DNA of 64,000 nucleotides from Paragemmobacter amnigenus (GCF_009908265.2 NZ_JAAATX020000004.1:62001-126000), one strand, 5' to 3'. Shown: positions 46,669 to 55,051, counted from the first letter of the stretch. The notes: generated by a model not told the origin, from the letters alone. Numbers and translations are program-made.

Positions 46669-47510
46669 CAGCGCATCCAGCCGTTCGGCCGGAACGCGGA
46701 TCGTGGCCCCTGCCGTGCCTCGCGCGCGGGTGCGGCAGCCGCCGCCGGAGGGGCGCTCGCCACAGGTCCGGTGTCCGCGTCCGGCGGTGCCGCGTCCTCT
46801 GTCAGCACCGGGGCATCCGTCCCCGCCGCAGGCTCCAGCCGCCAGTCGGCATCGACGAACATGAAAACCTCTTCCACCTGCGCGGCATCCACCCCCGCAG
46901 GCAGGTCCATCTCCCAGCCGATGGCGCAGCCTTCCACGTCCAGCCAGTGCAGCGGCGGCACATCGGAAAGATCGGCCACGATCCCCGCAGCCCCCAGCCC
47001 GCGCAGCTCGTCCAGCACGATCTCGGGCCGCGCGCCCATCGCCAGCGCAGCCCCCGACAGCCGGAAGCGCAGCCGCGACGGTGCGTCCGCCGCAGGCAGG
47101 GCCGCCACCGGTGCCGTGACGGCGGCGGGCGCTTCGACCTCGCCGCCCGCCATCATCGCCTTCAGCCCCGCAAGGATCGCCGCGCGCCGCCCGTCAGGGT
47201 CCGGCTCGCCCTCTACCAGCCCCGGGATCTCGTCCTTGGCGGCCAGCGCCAGACGCAGGATTTCCGCCCCCACGGCCAGTGCGCCCGACCGGATACGGTC
47301 GAAGACCGTTTCGAATTCGTGGATGAAGGCGGCAAGATCGGTAAAGCCGAACATCGCCCCGCTGCCCTTGACCGTATGCAGGTCGCGGAACACCTGATTG
47401 ACCAGCGCCATGTCGCCGGGCCGCTTCTTCAGATCCAGCAGGCCCCGTTCCAGACTTTCCAGAAGATCGCGCAATTCCTCGCGAAAGATCGCCGCCATAT
47501 CGTCGGTCAT
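46668..47510 (-). CDS. cheA: CheA N-terminal part (frame-disrupted; Hpt and P2-like domain)
   Basis: The 280-residue open part starts MTDDMAAIFREELRDLLESL. It carries the Hpt site RDLHTVKGSGAMFGF with phospho-His45. A P2-like middle domain follows (LRFRLSGAALAMGARPEIVLDEL and VFMFVDADWRLEP), then a Pro/Ala linker. It ends with an out-of-frame tail (PRSAFRPNGWMR). In the other frame the same bases read ATIRVPAERLDAL, the conserved start of the dimerisation domain. So it is almost surely half of a normal cheA, split by a one-base loss near 46707. Its ATG overlaps the cheY stop by one base. Confidence 0.85.
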   Translation of the reverse strand: MTDDMAAIFREELRDLLESLERGLLDLKKRPGDMALVNQVFRDLHTVKGSGAMFGFTDLAAFIHEFETVFDRIRSGALAVGAEILRLALAAKDEIPGLVEGEPDPDGRRAAILAGLKAMMAGGEVEAPAAVTAPVAALPAADAPSRLRFRLSGAALAMGARPEIVLDELRGLGAAGIVADLSDVPPLHWLDVEGCAIGWEMDLPAGVDAAQVEEVFMFVDADWRLEPAAGTDAPVLTEDAAPPDADTGPVASAPPAAAAAPAREARQGPRSAFRPNGWMR

Positions 47511-47875
47511 CAGCCCAGCACCTTCTTGATCACGGCCAGCAGCTTGTCCTGCGTAAAGGGCTTGACCATCCAGCCCAGCGCCCCCGCCTCGCGCGCCTGT
47601 GCCTTCAGATCCTCGGCGGAATCCGTCGACAGCACGACGATCGGCACGCCCTTGCCCGCCGGATGCTGGCGCAGCGCGCGGATGAACCCCAACCCGTCAA
47701 GATTGGGCATGTTCTGGTCGGTGATGATCGCATCCACCGGCTGGGCCAGCGCCTTGGCCAACCCGTCCTGTCCGTCGACCGCCTCGATCACGGCATAGCC
47801 GGCCTCTTCCAGCGTCATCGCGATCATCCTGCGGATGGACGGGGAATCATCGACGGTCAGTACTGTCTTGGACAT
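47510..47875 (-). CDS. cheY: CheY response regulator
   Basis: The 121-residue single-domain receiver begins MSKTVLTVDDSPSIRRM, with acidic pair Asp9-Asp10 and phospho-acceptor Asp53 (AIITDQNMPNLDG). Further conserved residues are Ser in VVLSTDS and Lys in WMVKPFTQ. As the only single-domain CheY in the operon it is the likely target of the CheZ-like protein. It overlaps the cheA start by one base and follows the STAS gene by 39 bp. Confidence 0.94.
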   Translation of the reverse strand: MSKTVLTVDDSPSIRRMIAMTLEEAGYAVIEAVDGQDGLAKALAQPVDAIITDQNMPNLDGLGFIRALRQHPAGKGVPIVVLSTDSAEDLKAQAREAGALGWMVKPFTQDKLLAVIKKVLG

Positions 47876-47914
47876 GTTTCTCGGCTCTCTATCTCTTTTC
47901 CGGCATCGGGCAGT

Positions 47915-48187
47915 TCAGGCGGCAAGGGCATCGCCCAGCGCCAGCCGCGCCGCCATCACGCCCAGCGCCCCTGCCTGTGGCGCATCGATCTGCAAGTTCC
48001 GGTCCAGTTGCCGCGCCGTCCGCTGTGCCGACAGCAGGACCTGCACCACGGCCGTATCCACAGCCGTCAGCCCCGCCGTGCGAAGCACGACATCTCCCTC
48101 GGCCAACGCCCCCAGCAGACGCGCCCGCAGGGCCTCCGCATCGCCCGCGCGCAGATCGCCCTCCAGTTCAAGCACAGCCCCCGACAT
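47915..48187 (-). CDS. STAS domain protein
   Basis: The 90-residue protein resembles anti-anti-sigma-factor STAS domains: VLELEGDLRAGDAEALRARL at the start and VVLRTAGLTAVDTAVVQVLLSAQR around the usual phospho-site, where Thr45 takes the place of Ser. STAS proteins at the head of che operons occur in Alphaproteobacteria; the partner here is not known. It is the first gene of the operon and has GGGGGACGGG before ATG 48187. The frame is open to 48391 but the extension is not STAS-like. Confidence 0.75.
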   Translation of the reverse strand: MSGAVLELEGDLRAGDAEALRARLLGALAEGDVVLRTAGLTAVDTAVVQVLLSAQRTARQLDRNLQIDAPQAGALGVMAARLALGDALAA

Positions 48188-48347
48188 CCCGTCCCCCTTT
48201 CGCGCATTGCGGGACAGACCCGCCCCATCGCTTGCAGGAACGGCGCAAGGCCGCGTTCTGTTAGGGGAAAAATTGATCAGCCGGTCGCGGATCACCGGCC
48301 CGCGGTCCGACCCTACGCCCGCAGGGTCGCGCCGCGCCGTCCGGTCG

Positions 48348-49616
48348 CTAGACGACCACCACGCGGTTCCGGCCCTGATCCTTGGCCGCATACATGGCGC
48401 TGTCCACCTGCGCGAAGGTCTCGTCCAGCGACCGGTCGGGCGACAGCATCGCCACCCCGAAGGACATGGTCAGCCGTCCGTATTGCGGATCGACCTGTTC
48501 CTCGATCACGACCTTCATCCGCTCGGCGAATTCGGTCGCGGCAGTGATGTCCGTGTCGAAAAGCAGGATCATGAACTCGTCCCCGCCCCAGCGCACCACC
48601 GCATCCTCGCGCCGCGACTCGATCCGCAGCACGCGCGCCACGCGCTGGATGGCACGGTCGCCCACCAGATGGCCGTGGATGTCGTTGATATCCTTGAACC
48701 GGTCCAGATCGCACATCACCAGCGCGGCCTGCGCCCCCTGCGTCTTGACCTGCACATGGGCGTGCTGCAACAGCGCCTCGCCGCTGCGCCGGTTCAGCAG
48801 CCGCGTCAGCAGATCGGTCGAGGCCGCCTCGGACAGTTCGCGGTTCTGCAGGATGTGCAGCGTCACATCCTTTGCCACCACGATGATATCCGCCTCGGCA
48901 GCCGGTCCGGCATCGAAACGGCAGGCGGTCAGGTCCAGATAGCAGATCTCCTCGTCCAGCCCGCGGAACGGCACGATCCCGCGCGCCGTGGCCAGCGCGT
49001 TGCCCGCACGGGCCTGCTCCAGCAGTTGCGCGGCCACCGCGAAATCCCCCACCACAAGGTCGCGCAGATTGACCCGCTGCCGGCATCTGAGAAGCGAGGT
49101 AAAGGCCACATTGGCAAAGGTCAGGGTATAGTCCGTATCGATCGTGAAGATCGGTTCCGGTATCACGTGCAGCGCCTTGTAAAGCGCCGAAAAACTGTTC
49201 AGCCCGAAAGGCTTGTCCGTGATGTCCGACTGGATCGACACATAGTATTGCGGCTCGCCGGCATCGTTCAGCACCGGCGTGACGGTCCAGTGCACCAGAT
49301 AGCGTTCGCCCGTCTTGCGATAATTGTAGGCCACCCCGTCAAAGCCCCGCCCCTCGCGGATCGACTTCGACAGATGGGCGATCACCTCGGGGTCCGTCTC
49401 GGGCCCCTGCAACATCGACAGCGACCGTCCGACCAGTTCGTGCAGCTCGTATCCCGTCATCCGGCAGAAGGCGGGATTGGCATAGATCACCGGATAGCCG
49501 GGGTCCGCGCTGGTGATCACAAGCGAATTCCATATCTGGCGGATCGCCATCCTGATCGCGTCCGAAATGGCATCGGGCATGTCCGCACCGGCCAGCTCTT
49601 GGGTTCCGCCTGTCAT
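48348..49616 (-). CDS. Diguanylate cyclase with LOV-like PAS domain lacking the photoactive Cys
   Basis: The 422-residue protein is cytoplasmic. Residues about 28-133 follow the LOV-PAS pattern: NPAFCRMTGY (47-56), GRSLSMLQGPETDP (63-76), NYRKTGERYLVHW (98-110). In LOV proteins the second motif is GRNCRFLQG with the flavin-bonding Cys; here Leu66 takes its place. A second PAS-like domain (about 145-255) follows, then a GGDEF domain with GGDEF at 344-348 and an inhibitory RRED site at 335-338, five residues before. So it should make c-di-GMP with product inhibition. Its start overlaps the previous gene's stop (ATGA), so it is the third gene of a c-di-GMP operon. Confidence 0.88.
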   Translation of the reverse strand: MTGGTQELAGADMPDAISDAIRMAIRQIWNSLVITSADPGYPVIYANPAFCRMTGYELHELVGRSLSMLQGPETDPEVIAHLSKSIREGRGFDGVAYNYRKTGERYLVHWTVTPVLNDAGEPQYYVSIQSDITDKPFGLNSFSALYKALHVIPEPIFTIDTDYTLTFANVAFTSLLRCRQRVNLRDLVVGDFAVAAQLLEQARAGNALATARGIVPFRGLDEEICYLDLTACRFDAGPAAEADIIVVAKDVTLHILQNRELSEAASTDLLTRLLNRRSGEALLQHAHVQVKTQGAQAALVMCDLDRFKDINDIHGHLVGDRAIQRVARVLRIESRREDAVVRWGGDEFMILLFDTDITAATEFAERMKVVIEEQVDPQYGRLTMSFGVAMLSPDRSLDETFAQVDSAMYAAKDQGRNRVVVV

Positions 49617-51661
49617 CCCGCACCTCGGCCCGGATCGGTGTTCCAGTTGATTTTGTGTGGTTTTCCAAACAGATAACCCTGCACATACCGCACCCCGAGC
49701 GAGGCAAGGATCGCACTGTCCTCCTCGGTCTCGACCCCTTCGACCACCAGGCTCGCCCCGATCGATCCGGTCAGTTCGACGATCAGGCGGATGATGTGCC
49801 GGCGCCGACCGGACTCGCGCAGTCCGGCGATCAGCGACTTGTCGGCCTTGACGGTGGCGAAATCGAACGAGGCGAGACGCTCCAGCCCCGAACCTTCCTT
49901 CCCGAAATCGTCCAGATAGACGAGGAACCCGCAGTCATGGATCTTCGCAAGGTTCCGCGCGATCTGGTCGGGCTGCATCTTTTCCAGATAGGGGGTTTCC
50001 GTGACCTCGATGGCGATGCGGTAGCCTTCTCTCACCAGCTCCAGCAGAACAGGCGTCAGCGCGTTGTTCTCGAACTGGTTGAACAGGTCGAACGGATCAT
50101 AATTGAACGAGAAATAGGGCGCATCCGCCCCGTCGGGCGGGCGGGGTGGCAGGGCCGCGCGCACGATCGCCGCCATGTCCTGCACCAGCCCCTTGTCACG
50201 CAGCGCCGCGATGAAATGCGTGATGAAGGACGGCAAGGGAACGAACCTGCCATCCGGTCGCTGCCAGCGCACCAACGCCTCGTAGCCGACGGGCAGGCCC
50301 GACCCGATGGCAACGATGGGCTGCAGGTGAAAGCAGATCTCGCGCGCACGGATTGCCTGCACCAGATCCATCAGCTTGGGTGTCTCGGTGCTGTATCCCA
50401 GCTGCTCCAGCAGATGCGCGTCCGCCTCGACCGCGCGGTTCTTGCCCGTGGCCTTGGCATAGCGCAGGGCCATGTCGGCCCGCTCGGACGCCACGGTGAT
50501 ATTGTCACCCCGCCGCAGCAGCCCGAAGCCCAGCGATATGGTGCAAAAGGCTACCGCATCGTCAAAGCGCATCTCCGTGGCCGCGATGCGTTCCACCGCC
50601 TGCGCGAAGAAGGCCTGCGCCGACGGCCCCGTCGCCTCCACCGGGACGAGGATCAGGAAATCCTCGCCGCCAAAGCGGCAGATGACCTCGGCCTCGGGAA
50701 TGACGGACAGCAGGTTCCGCGCCAGTCGGCCAAGGACAAGATCCCCGACCCTGTGCCCGTGGCTGGCATTGATCGACTTGAAATCGTCGATATCCGTTAT
50801 GGCAAGGTAATAGTCCTTTTCGCGGTGGTCATGCGCGTAAAGCTCCTGAAACCGCGGCCGTCGCATCGCGCCGGTCAGGTTGTCGTAATGCGCCTCGCTC
50901 CGCAGCGCCTCGGTCGTCCGGTTCAGTTGCGCGATGAACAGGTTCAGCACCCGCGAGAAGAAGCTGAACTCGTCCTGTCGCGGATCGACCAGCGGCTTCA
51001 TCTGGCCGGTCGCGGGATTGCTTTCGAAATAGCTGGCGATATGCCCGATCCGTCTGGACAGAAAGCGCCGCATCAGCAGCCAGAAGCACGACACGCTTCC
51101 CACAAAGACGAAACCGGCAAAGATGACGGGCTTCACGAAGGTCTGGATAAGCTGAGCGTTCTGGCTTTGCGTGCTCATCACGACGTAAAGGTCGCTGCAG
51201 GTTTCCTTCAGCGCAAAGGCGGGCGAGACGGTCGCGACCGGCAGGCAGATGCTCGTGCGGGTGAACAGCCGGTCCCCGTGCCATGTCAGGACGGCCGAAC
51301 TCTTCTGGCTCGGGTCGATCCCGAGCGAGGCCTTCAACTCGTCCACCGGCACCGCCGACCGGCGCGGCGAGGCCGAGGCGATCACCTCCCCGCCATTGAT
51401 CAGGAAGGCATCGACAAACCCGTCGCGCCCCTGCATCGCGGCCAGACTGTGCCGCAACTCGCGCATCGTGTTCTGACTGAGCTGGCTTTCCAGCAGGACG
51501 CGCAGCGAAAAGGTCATCTCGAGCAGTTCCTGCTCGGTCACGCGCGACATCCACGAATAGGCCGACTGGATCACCAGCGCCATGATGGCAGCATTCGCCG
51601 ATACGAAGATCGCCGACATGAGGACCGTCATGGTCGTGCTGAACCCCGGCCGGATCCGCAT
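49613..51661 (-). CDS. Membrane GGDEF-EAL protein with periplasmic sensor region
   Basis: The 682-residue protein has two membrane helices (about 11-35 and 178-198) that enclose a periplasmic domain of about 140 residues. GGEDF (331-335) replaces the usual GG(D/E)EF, and no RxxD inhibitory site is visible, so cyclase activity is doubtful. The EAL domain keeps YEALVRW (459-465), E551 in EVTET, DDFG (583-586), VKADKS (603-608) and EGVE (640-643). It is thus probably a c-di-GMP phosphodiesterase. Its start is one base after the binding-protein gene's stop (TGAGATG), and its stop overlaps the next start. The pairing resembles NspS-MbaA. Confidence 0.88.
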   Translation of the reverse strand: MRIRPGFSTTMTVLMSAIFVSANAAIMALVIQSAYSWMSRVTEQELLEMTFSLRVLLESQLSQNTMRELRHSLAAMQGRDGFVDAFLINGGEVIASASPRRSAVPVDELKASLGIDPSQKSSAVLTWHGDRLFTRTSICLPVATVSPAFALKETCSDLYVVMSTQSQNAQLIQTFVKPVIFAGFVFVGSVSCFWLLMRRFLSRRIGHIASYFESNPATGQMKPLVDPRQDEFSFFSRVLNLFIAQLNRTTEALRSEAHYDNLTGAMRRPRFQELYAHDHREKDYYLAITDIDDFKSINASHGHRVGDLVLGRLARNLLSVIPEAEVICRFGGEDFLILVPVEATGPSAQAFFAQAVERIAATEMRFDDAVAFCTISLGFGLLRRGDNITVASERADMALRYAKATGKNRAVEADAHLLEQLGYSTETPKLMDLVQAIRAREICFHLQPIVAIGSGLPVGYEALVRWQRPDGRFVPLPSFITHFIAALRDKGLVQDMAAIVRAALPPRPPDGADAPYFSFNYDPFDLFNQFENNALTPVLLELVREGYRIAIEVTETPYLEKMQPDQIARNLAKIHDCGFLVYLDDFGKEGSGLERLASFDFATVKADKSLIAGLRESGRRRHIIRLIVELTGSIGASLVVEGVETEEDSAILASLGVRYVQGYLFGKPHKINWNTDPGRGAG

Positions 51662-51662
51662 C

Positions 51663-52631
51663 TCAGCGACCGGTTCCGTGCGGCTCGATCCGGTCCAGCA
51701 GATCCGGCAAGGCCAGATCGCTGCGCCCGGTCTCCACAAGCCAGCCATGGATGCCCGACACCAGCCTTCGGAAACTCTCCGCGGCAAGGATCGCCTCGCC
51801 CTCCGCCGCCGTGGGAAGCGTCAGCCCGTCATACTGGGCATAGACATCGTCCTCGGCCACCCCCAGCCCCGCGGCAAGGGCGGGGACCAGTTCGGGATCC
51901 TTCGCGCGGATGCGCCCTGCAATCTCTTGAAAGGATCGCATCATCGCCGCGACATCGCCCTGCATCCGGTCGTCGTAACGCTCTTTGCGGACGACCAGCA
52001 CGTCGATGATCGCAGGGCCCAGCTGCGACGAATCGAAGATCGGCGCACACCCCGCCGCCACAAGATCAGAGGCAAAGGGGTTGAATGTCAGGAAGGTATC
52101 CGCCGTCCCCGCGACCAAGAGGTCCAGATGCTCGTCGACCGAGGCATTGACGCGCGTCACGTCCGACAGGGCCAGACCGTTCCGCGACAGATAAAGATAC
52201 AGGAAATATTCGCCCAGCGCGGTGCTCTCATGGGCATAGACGCGGTCGCGCACTGCCGCATCCGGCGTGGTGGTGCAGATCACATCCGCCCCGCTGGAGA
52301 TGTCCGTCACCGCGACGACGACCAGCTCCGTCCCCCGCGCGGCCGAGGAGACCGCCTCGTCCAGCGTCAGCGCCGCCATGTCAACCAGCCCGATCTCGAG
52401 CGCCGACGTCACCTCGGACGCGTTCCAGTACCGCACGAGCTCCAGCGGCCGCGACGCATCGGAGGGCGCATGCGCCCCGATCAGGTAAAGCGGCTCATAT
52501 CCCGGCCAGACATTGGTGGCGATGCGTATTTCGTCGTGGTTGGCGTGGGCGGATTCTGAGGTCAGTACGACAGTGCACGCTGTCGCAAAAACTGAGAAAC
52601 CAGCATGTGGCCAAAACCGCTGAATAAACAT
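51663..52631 (-). CDS. Periplasmic substrate-binding protein (NitT/TauT-like), no ABC partner
   Basis: The 322-residue protein has a signal peptide (MFIQRFWPHAGFSVFATACTV... with a cleavage site after AHA) and a NitT/TauT-like binding fold: DEIRIATNVWPGYEPLYLIGAH, VDMAALTLDEAVSSAARG and KASVDEH-type segments. Nearby genes include no permease or ATPase. Instead its stop is followed after one base by the GGDEF-EAL gene, so it more likely delivers a ligand signal to that protein than serves transport. ATG 52631 is favoured since the signal peptide starts there; a GTG- or ATG-led longer frame reaches 52664. Confidence 0.8.
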   Translation of the reverse strand: MFIQRFWPHAGFSVFATACTVVLTSESAHANHDEIRIATNVWPGYEPLYLIGAHAPSDASRPLELVRYWNASEVTSALEIGLVDMAALTLDEAVSSAARGTELVVVAVTDISSGADVICTTTPDAAVRDRVYAHESTALGEYFLYLYLSRNGLALSDVTRVNASVDEHLDLLVAGTADTFLTFNPFASDLVAAGCAPIFDSSQLGPAIIDVLVVRKERYDDRMQGDVAAMMRSFQEIAGRIRAKDPELVPALAAGLGVAEDDVYAQYDGLTLPTAAEGEAILAAESFRRLVSGIHGWLVETGRSDLALPDLLDRIEPHGTGR

Positions 52632-52752
52632 ATCTTGCAGCTCTCGCGCAAAAGAGTGTTCCAATGTCGAGTAACAAAGTAGAGACCACTTTCATAATGG
52701 ACCCTACCTATTTCAACAACACAAGCTCGACCAAGCCGCAGTGTTCGCGGCC

Positions 52753-52947
52753 TTACGGCGTGGTCGTGGTAGTAAGCTTGGTTTTTACGTCATCAAACGT
52801 TGTTTCGATTACGCCACCAAGCGTGGTGAAAGCTGCAATGATGATAACTGCAAGGATCCCAACAATAATCCCGTACTCAATCGCAGTCGCACCGTTCTCG
52901 TCGCGCCCAAACCGCGCAACGCTCTTGACGAAATTCTTGATTTTCAT
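52753..52947 (-). CDS. flp: Flp-family type IVb pilin
   Basis: The 64-residue prepilin has the Flp signature RDENGATAIEYGIIVGILAVIIIAA: the prepilin peptidase cleaves after the Gly, leaving a mature N-terminus that carries the conserved Glu-Tyr. The tail is a Thr-run (KLTTTTTP). It forms the Flp pilus fibre assembled by the Tad machinery encoded next to it. ATG 52947 has AAGGGTGAAG upstream. It is divergent from the rest of the Tad genes and lies in an AT-rich stretch. Confidence 0.94.
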   Translation of the reverse strand: MKIKNFVKSVARFGRDENGATAIEYGIIVGILAVIIIAAFTTLGGVIETTFDDVKTKLTTTTTP

Positions 52948-53252
52948 GAGCTTCACCCTTCTTTTGCGTGATCCACTCCAGCCCGGTTTTACGTGCACGG
53001 GACGAGTCGTGGCCTGAAGATTCACATAAGAATGATTTGATCGTCTGGCAAATTTTTAATGTGCGGCGATCTTTTTTCCACTCGCTTACTTCACTAAAGT
53101 TATAATTTTATCTTTCGATAAAGACCCCAATTCCAATGGCTGGATTACTGCTCTTGCGTTTGCTGTTTAATATCAAGATCAACAATCGCGTGGCGGTGTG
53201 CCGTGATAAAATAAGGCAGGGACTGACAAAGTTGACCGGCACGATTTCAACG
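52948..53252. other. AT-rich divergent regulatory region flp / TPR lipoprotein
   Basis: About 305 bp with clearly lower GC than the flanks. It holds a promoter-like pair for flp (53024-53051) and a TATAAT at 53101-53106 that could serve the plus-strand unit, but no matching -35 stands out. The region probably holds regulator sites; no clear CtrA motif was found. Confidence 0.55.
53024..53051 (-). promoter_or_regulatory. flp: Sigma-70-like promoter candidate for flp
   Basis: On the minus strand TTGCCA (53051-53046) is followed after 16 bases by TTATGT (53029-53024). It gives a leader of about 75 bases to flp. Matches are three to four of six at each box, so this is suggestive only. Confidence 0.3.
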
Positions 53253-53696
53253 ATGGGTGTGGCACGCTGCCTCGCACTCGGCCTTCTGCTGGCCGGCTGC
53301 GTACCGGCAACCGGCCCCGCCACCGATCCCGCCACCGCAGCCGCCACCGTCAGCCAGGGCTACACGCTCATCGGCCAGAAGGACTACGCCAAGGCCAAGA
53401 CCACGCTGCAATCGGCCCAGCCCTTCCGCACCGGTGACCGGCGCGCGCTGATGGGCCTTGCCGTCGCCTCGGACATGACCGGCGATTTCCGCACCGCCGA
53501 CCGCGCTTACAAGGAACTGCTCCTGCGCGAGACCGACCGCGCCATGCTCTTCAACAACATGGCCTATTCCTACATGCTGCGCGGCGATTACGCCCGTGCA
53601 TCCGCCTATCTGGCCGAAGCGCGCCGCCACGATGCGGCCAATGTGACCATCGCCAACAATGCGGCGATGCTTGAAAGGGTGGCACCGCTCCAATGA
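53253..53696 (+). CDS. TPR lipoprotein, TadD-like pilus assembly protein
   Basis: The 147-residue protein has a lipoprotein signal with the lipobox LLLAGC near residue 15, then TPR-like repeats (YTLIGQKDYAKAKTTLQSAQ, RTADRAYKELLLRE, MAYSYMLRGDYARASAYL). TadD lipoproteins help assemble the secretin in the outer membrane. ATG 53253 is chosen for the lipobox, although its ribosome site is weak; the frame is open back to 53136. The stop overlaps the cpaC start by four bases. Confidence 0.8.
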   Translation: MGVARCLALGLLLAGCVPATGPATDPATAAATVSQGYTLIGQKDYAKAKTTLQSAQPFRTGDRRALMGLAVASDMTGDFRTADRAYKELLLRETDRAMLFNNMAYSYMLRGDYARASAYLAEARRHDAANVTIANNAAMLERVAPLQ

Positions 53697-55051
53697 CCCC
53701 GCATCGGCTCATCATCGCGGGGCGCGCAGCCTCGGTCCGGCTCGGATCTCTCCTCGCCCTTCTGGCGCTGGTCCTGCTTGCGGCCACCACCCCCTCCGGC
53801 ACCGCCACCGCACAAGAGGTGAAGGTGTTGCGCCTCGCCATGGGCGAGACCGAGGTGATCGACGTCCCCTTCGGTCTGGCCGATGTGATCGTGGCCGACC
53901 AGAAGGTCGCCTCCATCACCCTGCTCTCGGCACAAAGCCTGCTGGTCACCCCCCTCGCGGCGGGCAGCACGCAGGTCATGCTGCGCGATGCCGAAGGCAC
54001 CGCCCGCCTGACCCTCTCGGTCGCCGTGCGCGAGGATTTCGCCCAGCTCCAGAACATCCTTGACGAAGTCTCGCCCCGCGCGAACATCGAGGTCCGCAAC
54101 GTCAACGGCCGCGCCCTCGTCGCGGGCATCGTGGGCGACGAGGCCGAGGCGAGCCGCATCCTCGACATCGCCCGCTCCTACAGCGACGGCGACGTGATCG
54201 ACGCGCTCAAGGTCGCAGACCCGCGTCAGATCATGCTCAAGGTCAATATCCTCGAACTCTCGCGCAGCGGCGGCAAGGAGCTGGGCATCAACACCTTCCG
54301 CGACCCTCAGGGCATGGAAGGCACGAATGGCGACCCCTTCGGTACGATCAGCCGCAACCTGAGACTCTCGGCCAACGGCAAGCCCTACAGTGTCGACCTT
54401 CTGCTGCAGGCGCTCGAGACGAAGGGCATTGCCCGCCGTCTGGCCAACCCGACACTGGTCGCGGTGAACGGATCGACCGCCAGCTTCGTCGTGGGTGGCG
54501 AAGTGCCGATCACGACCGCCACCGAAGATGGCGAATCGACCACCTACCGTGAATACGGCGTGAAGCTCGCCTTCACCCCGCAGGTTCTGGACGGCCGCGT
54601 CATCCGCCTGCAGATCATGCCCGAGGTGAGCGAGGTCGACTGGTCCCGCCGCGTGAACGACAACCCCGCCTTCGTCTCGCGCAAGGTCGACACCACGATC
54701 GAATTGCAAAGTGGCGAAAGCTTCGCCATCGCGGGCCTGCTGCAAAGCGACAGCGTCCGCTCCGCGCGGCAATATCCGTGGATGGGCAATGTCCCGATCC
54801 TCGGCGCGCTGTTCCGGTCCTCGGCCTACCAGAAGAACCAGACCGAACTGGTGGTCGTGGTCACGCCCTATCTCGTGAACGGCGACTCGCCCGAGAACAT
54901 CGACGGCGACCCGACCCTTCAGGCGGGCGATCCCGATGATGCGGAAACCTTCCTGCTCGGCGCGGTCGAGGACAATGACGAGGTGAAAAGCCGTTTCCTT
55001 GGCGGATTCGGTGTCACCGGGCCTTACGGGCACATCCTGCCGCGCCAATAG
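53693..55051 (+). CDS. cpaC: Secretin CpaC/RcpA of the Tad pilus
   Basis: The 452-residue protein has a signal peptide, an N-terminal pilus-assembly domain (VKVLRLAMGETEVIDVPFG, about 43-61), a BON-like middle domain (ILDEVSPRANIEVRNVNGRALVAG) and a C-terminal secretin domain (RLANPTLVAVNGSTASFVVGGEVPI and VVTPYLVN). It forms the outer-membrane pore. It overlaps the TPR gene and is followed by cpaB, in the order usual for Tad systems. Confidence 0.92.
   Translation: MTPHRLIIAGRAASVRLGSLLALLALVLLAATTPSGTATAQEVKVLRLAMGETEVIDVPFGLADVIVADQKVASITLLSAQSLLVTPLAAGSTQVMLRDAEGTARLTLSVAVREDFAQLQNILDEVSPRANIEVRNVNGRALVAGIVGDEAEASRILDIARSYSDGDVIDALKVADPRQIMLKVNILELSRSGGKELGINTFRDPQGMEGTNGDPFGTISRNLRLSANGKPYSVDLLLQALETKGIARRLANPTLVAVNGSTASFVVGGEVPITTATEDGESTTYREYGVKLAFTPQVLDGRVIRLQIMPEVSEVDWSRRVNDNPAFVSRKVDTTIELQSGESFAIAGLLQSDSVRSARQYPWMGNVPILGALFRSSAYQKNQTELVVVVTPYLVNGDSPENIDGDPTLQAGDPDDAETFLLGAVEDNDEVKSRFLGGFGVTGPYGHILPRQ

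Noticed and set aside
45535-47510. Programmed minus-one frameshifting to join the two cheA parts
   Set aside because: There is no clear slippery heptamer with a downstream stimulator; a missing G in a four-G run is the simpler explanation, so recoding is kept only as an outside possibility.
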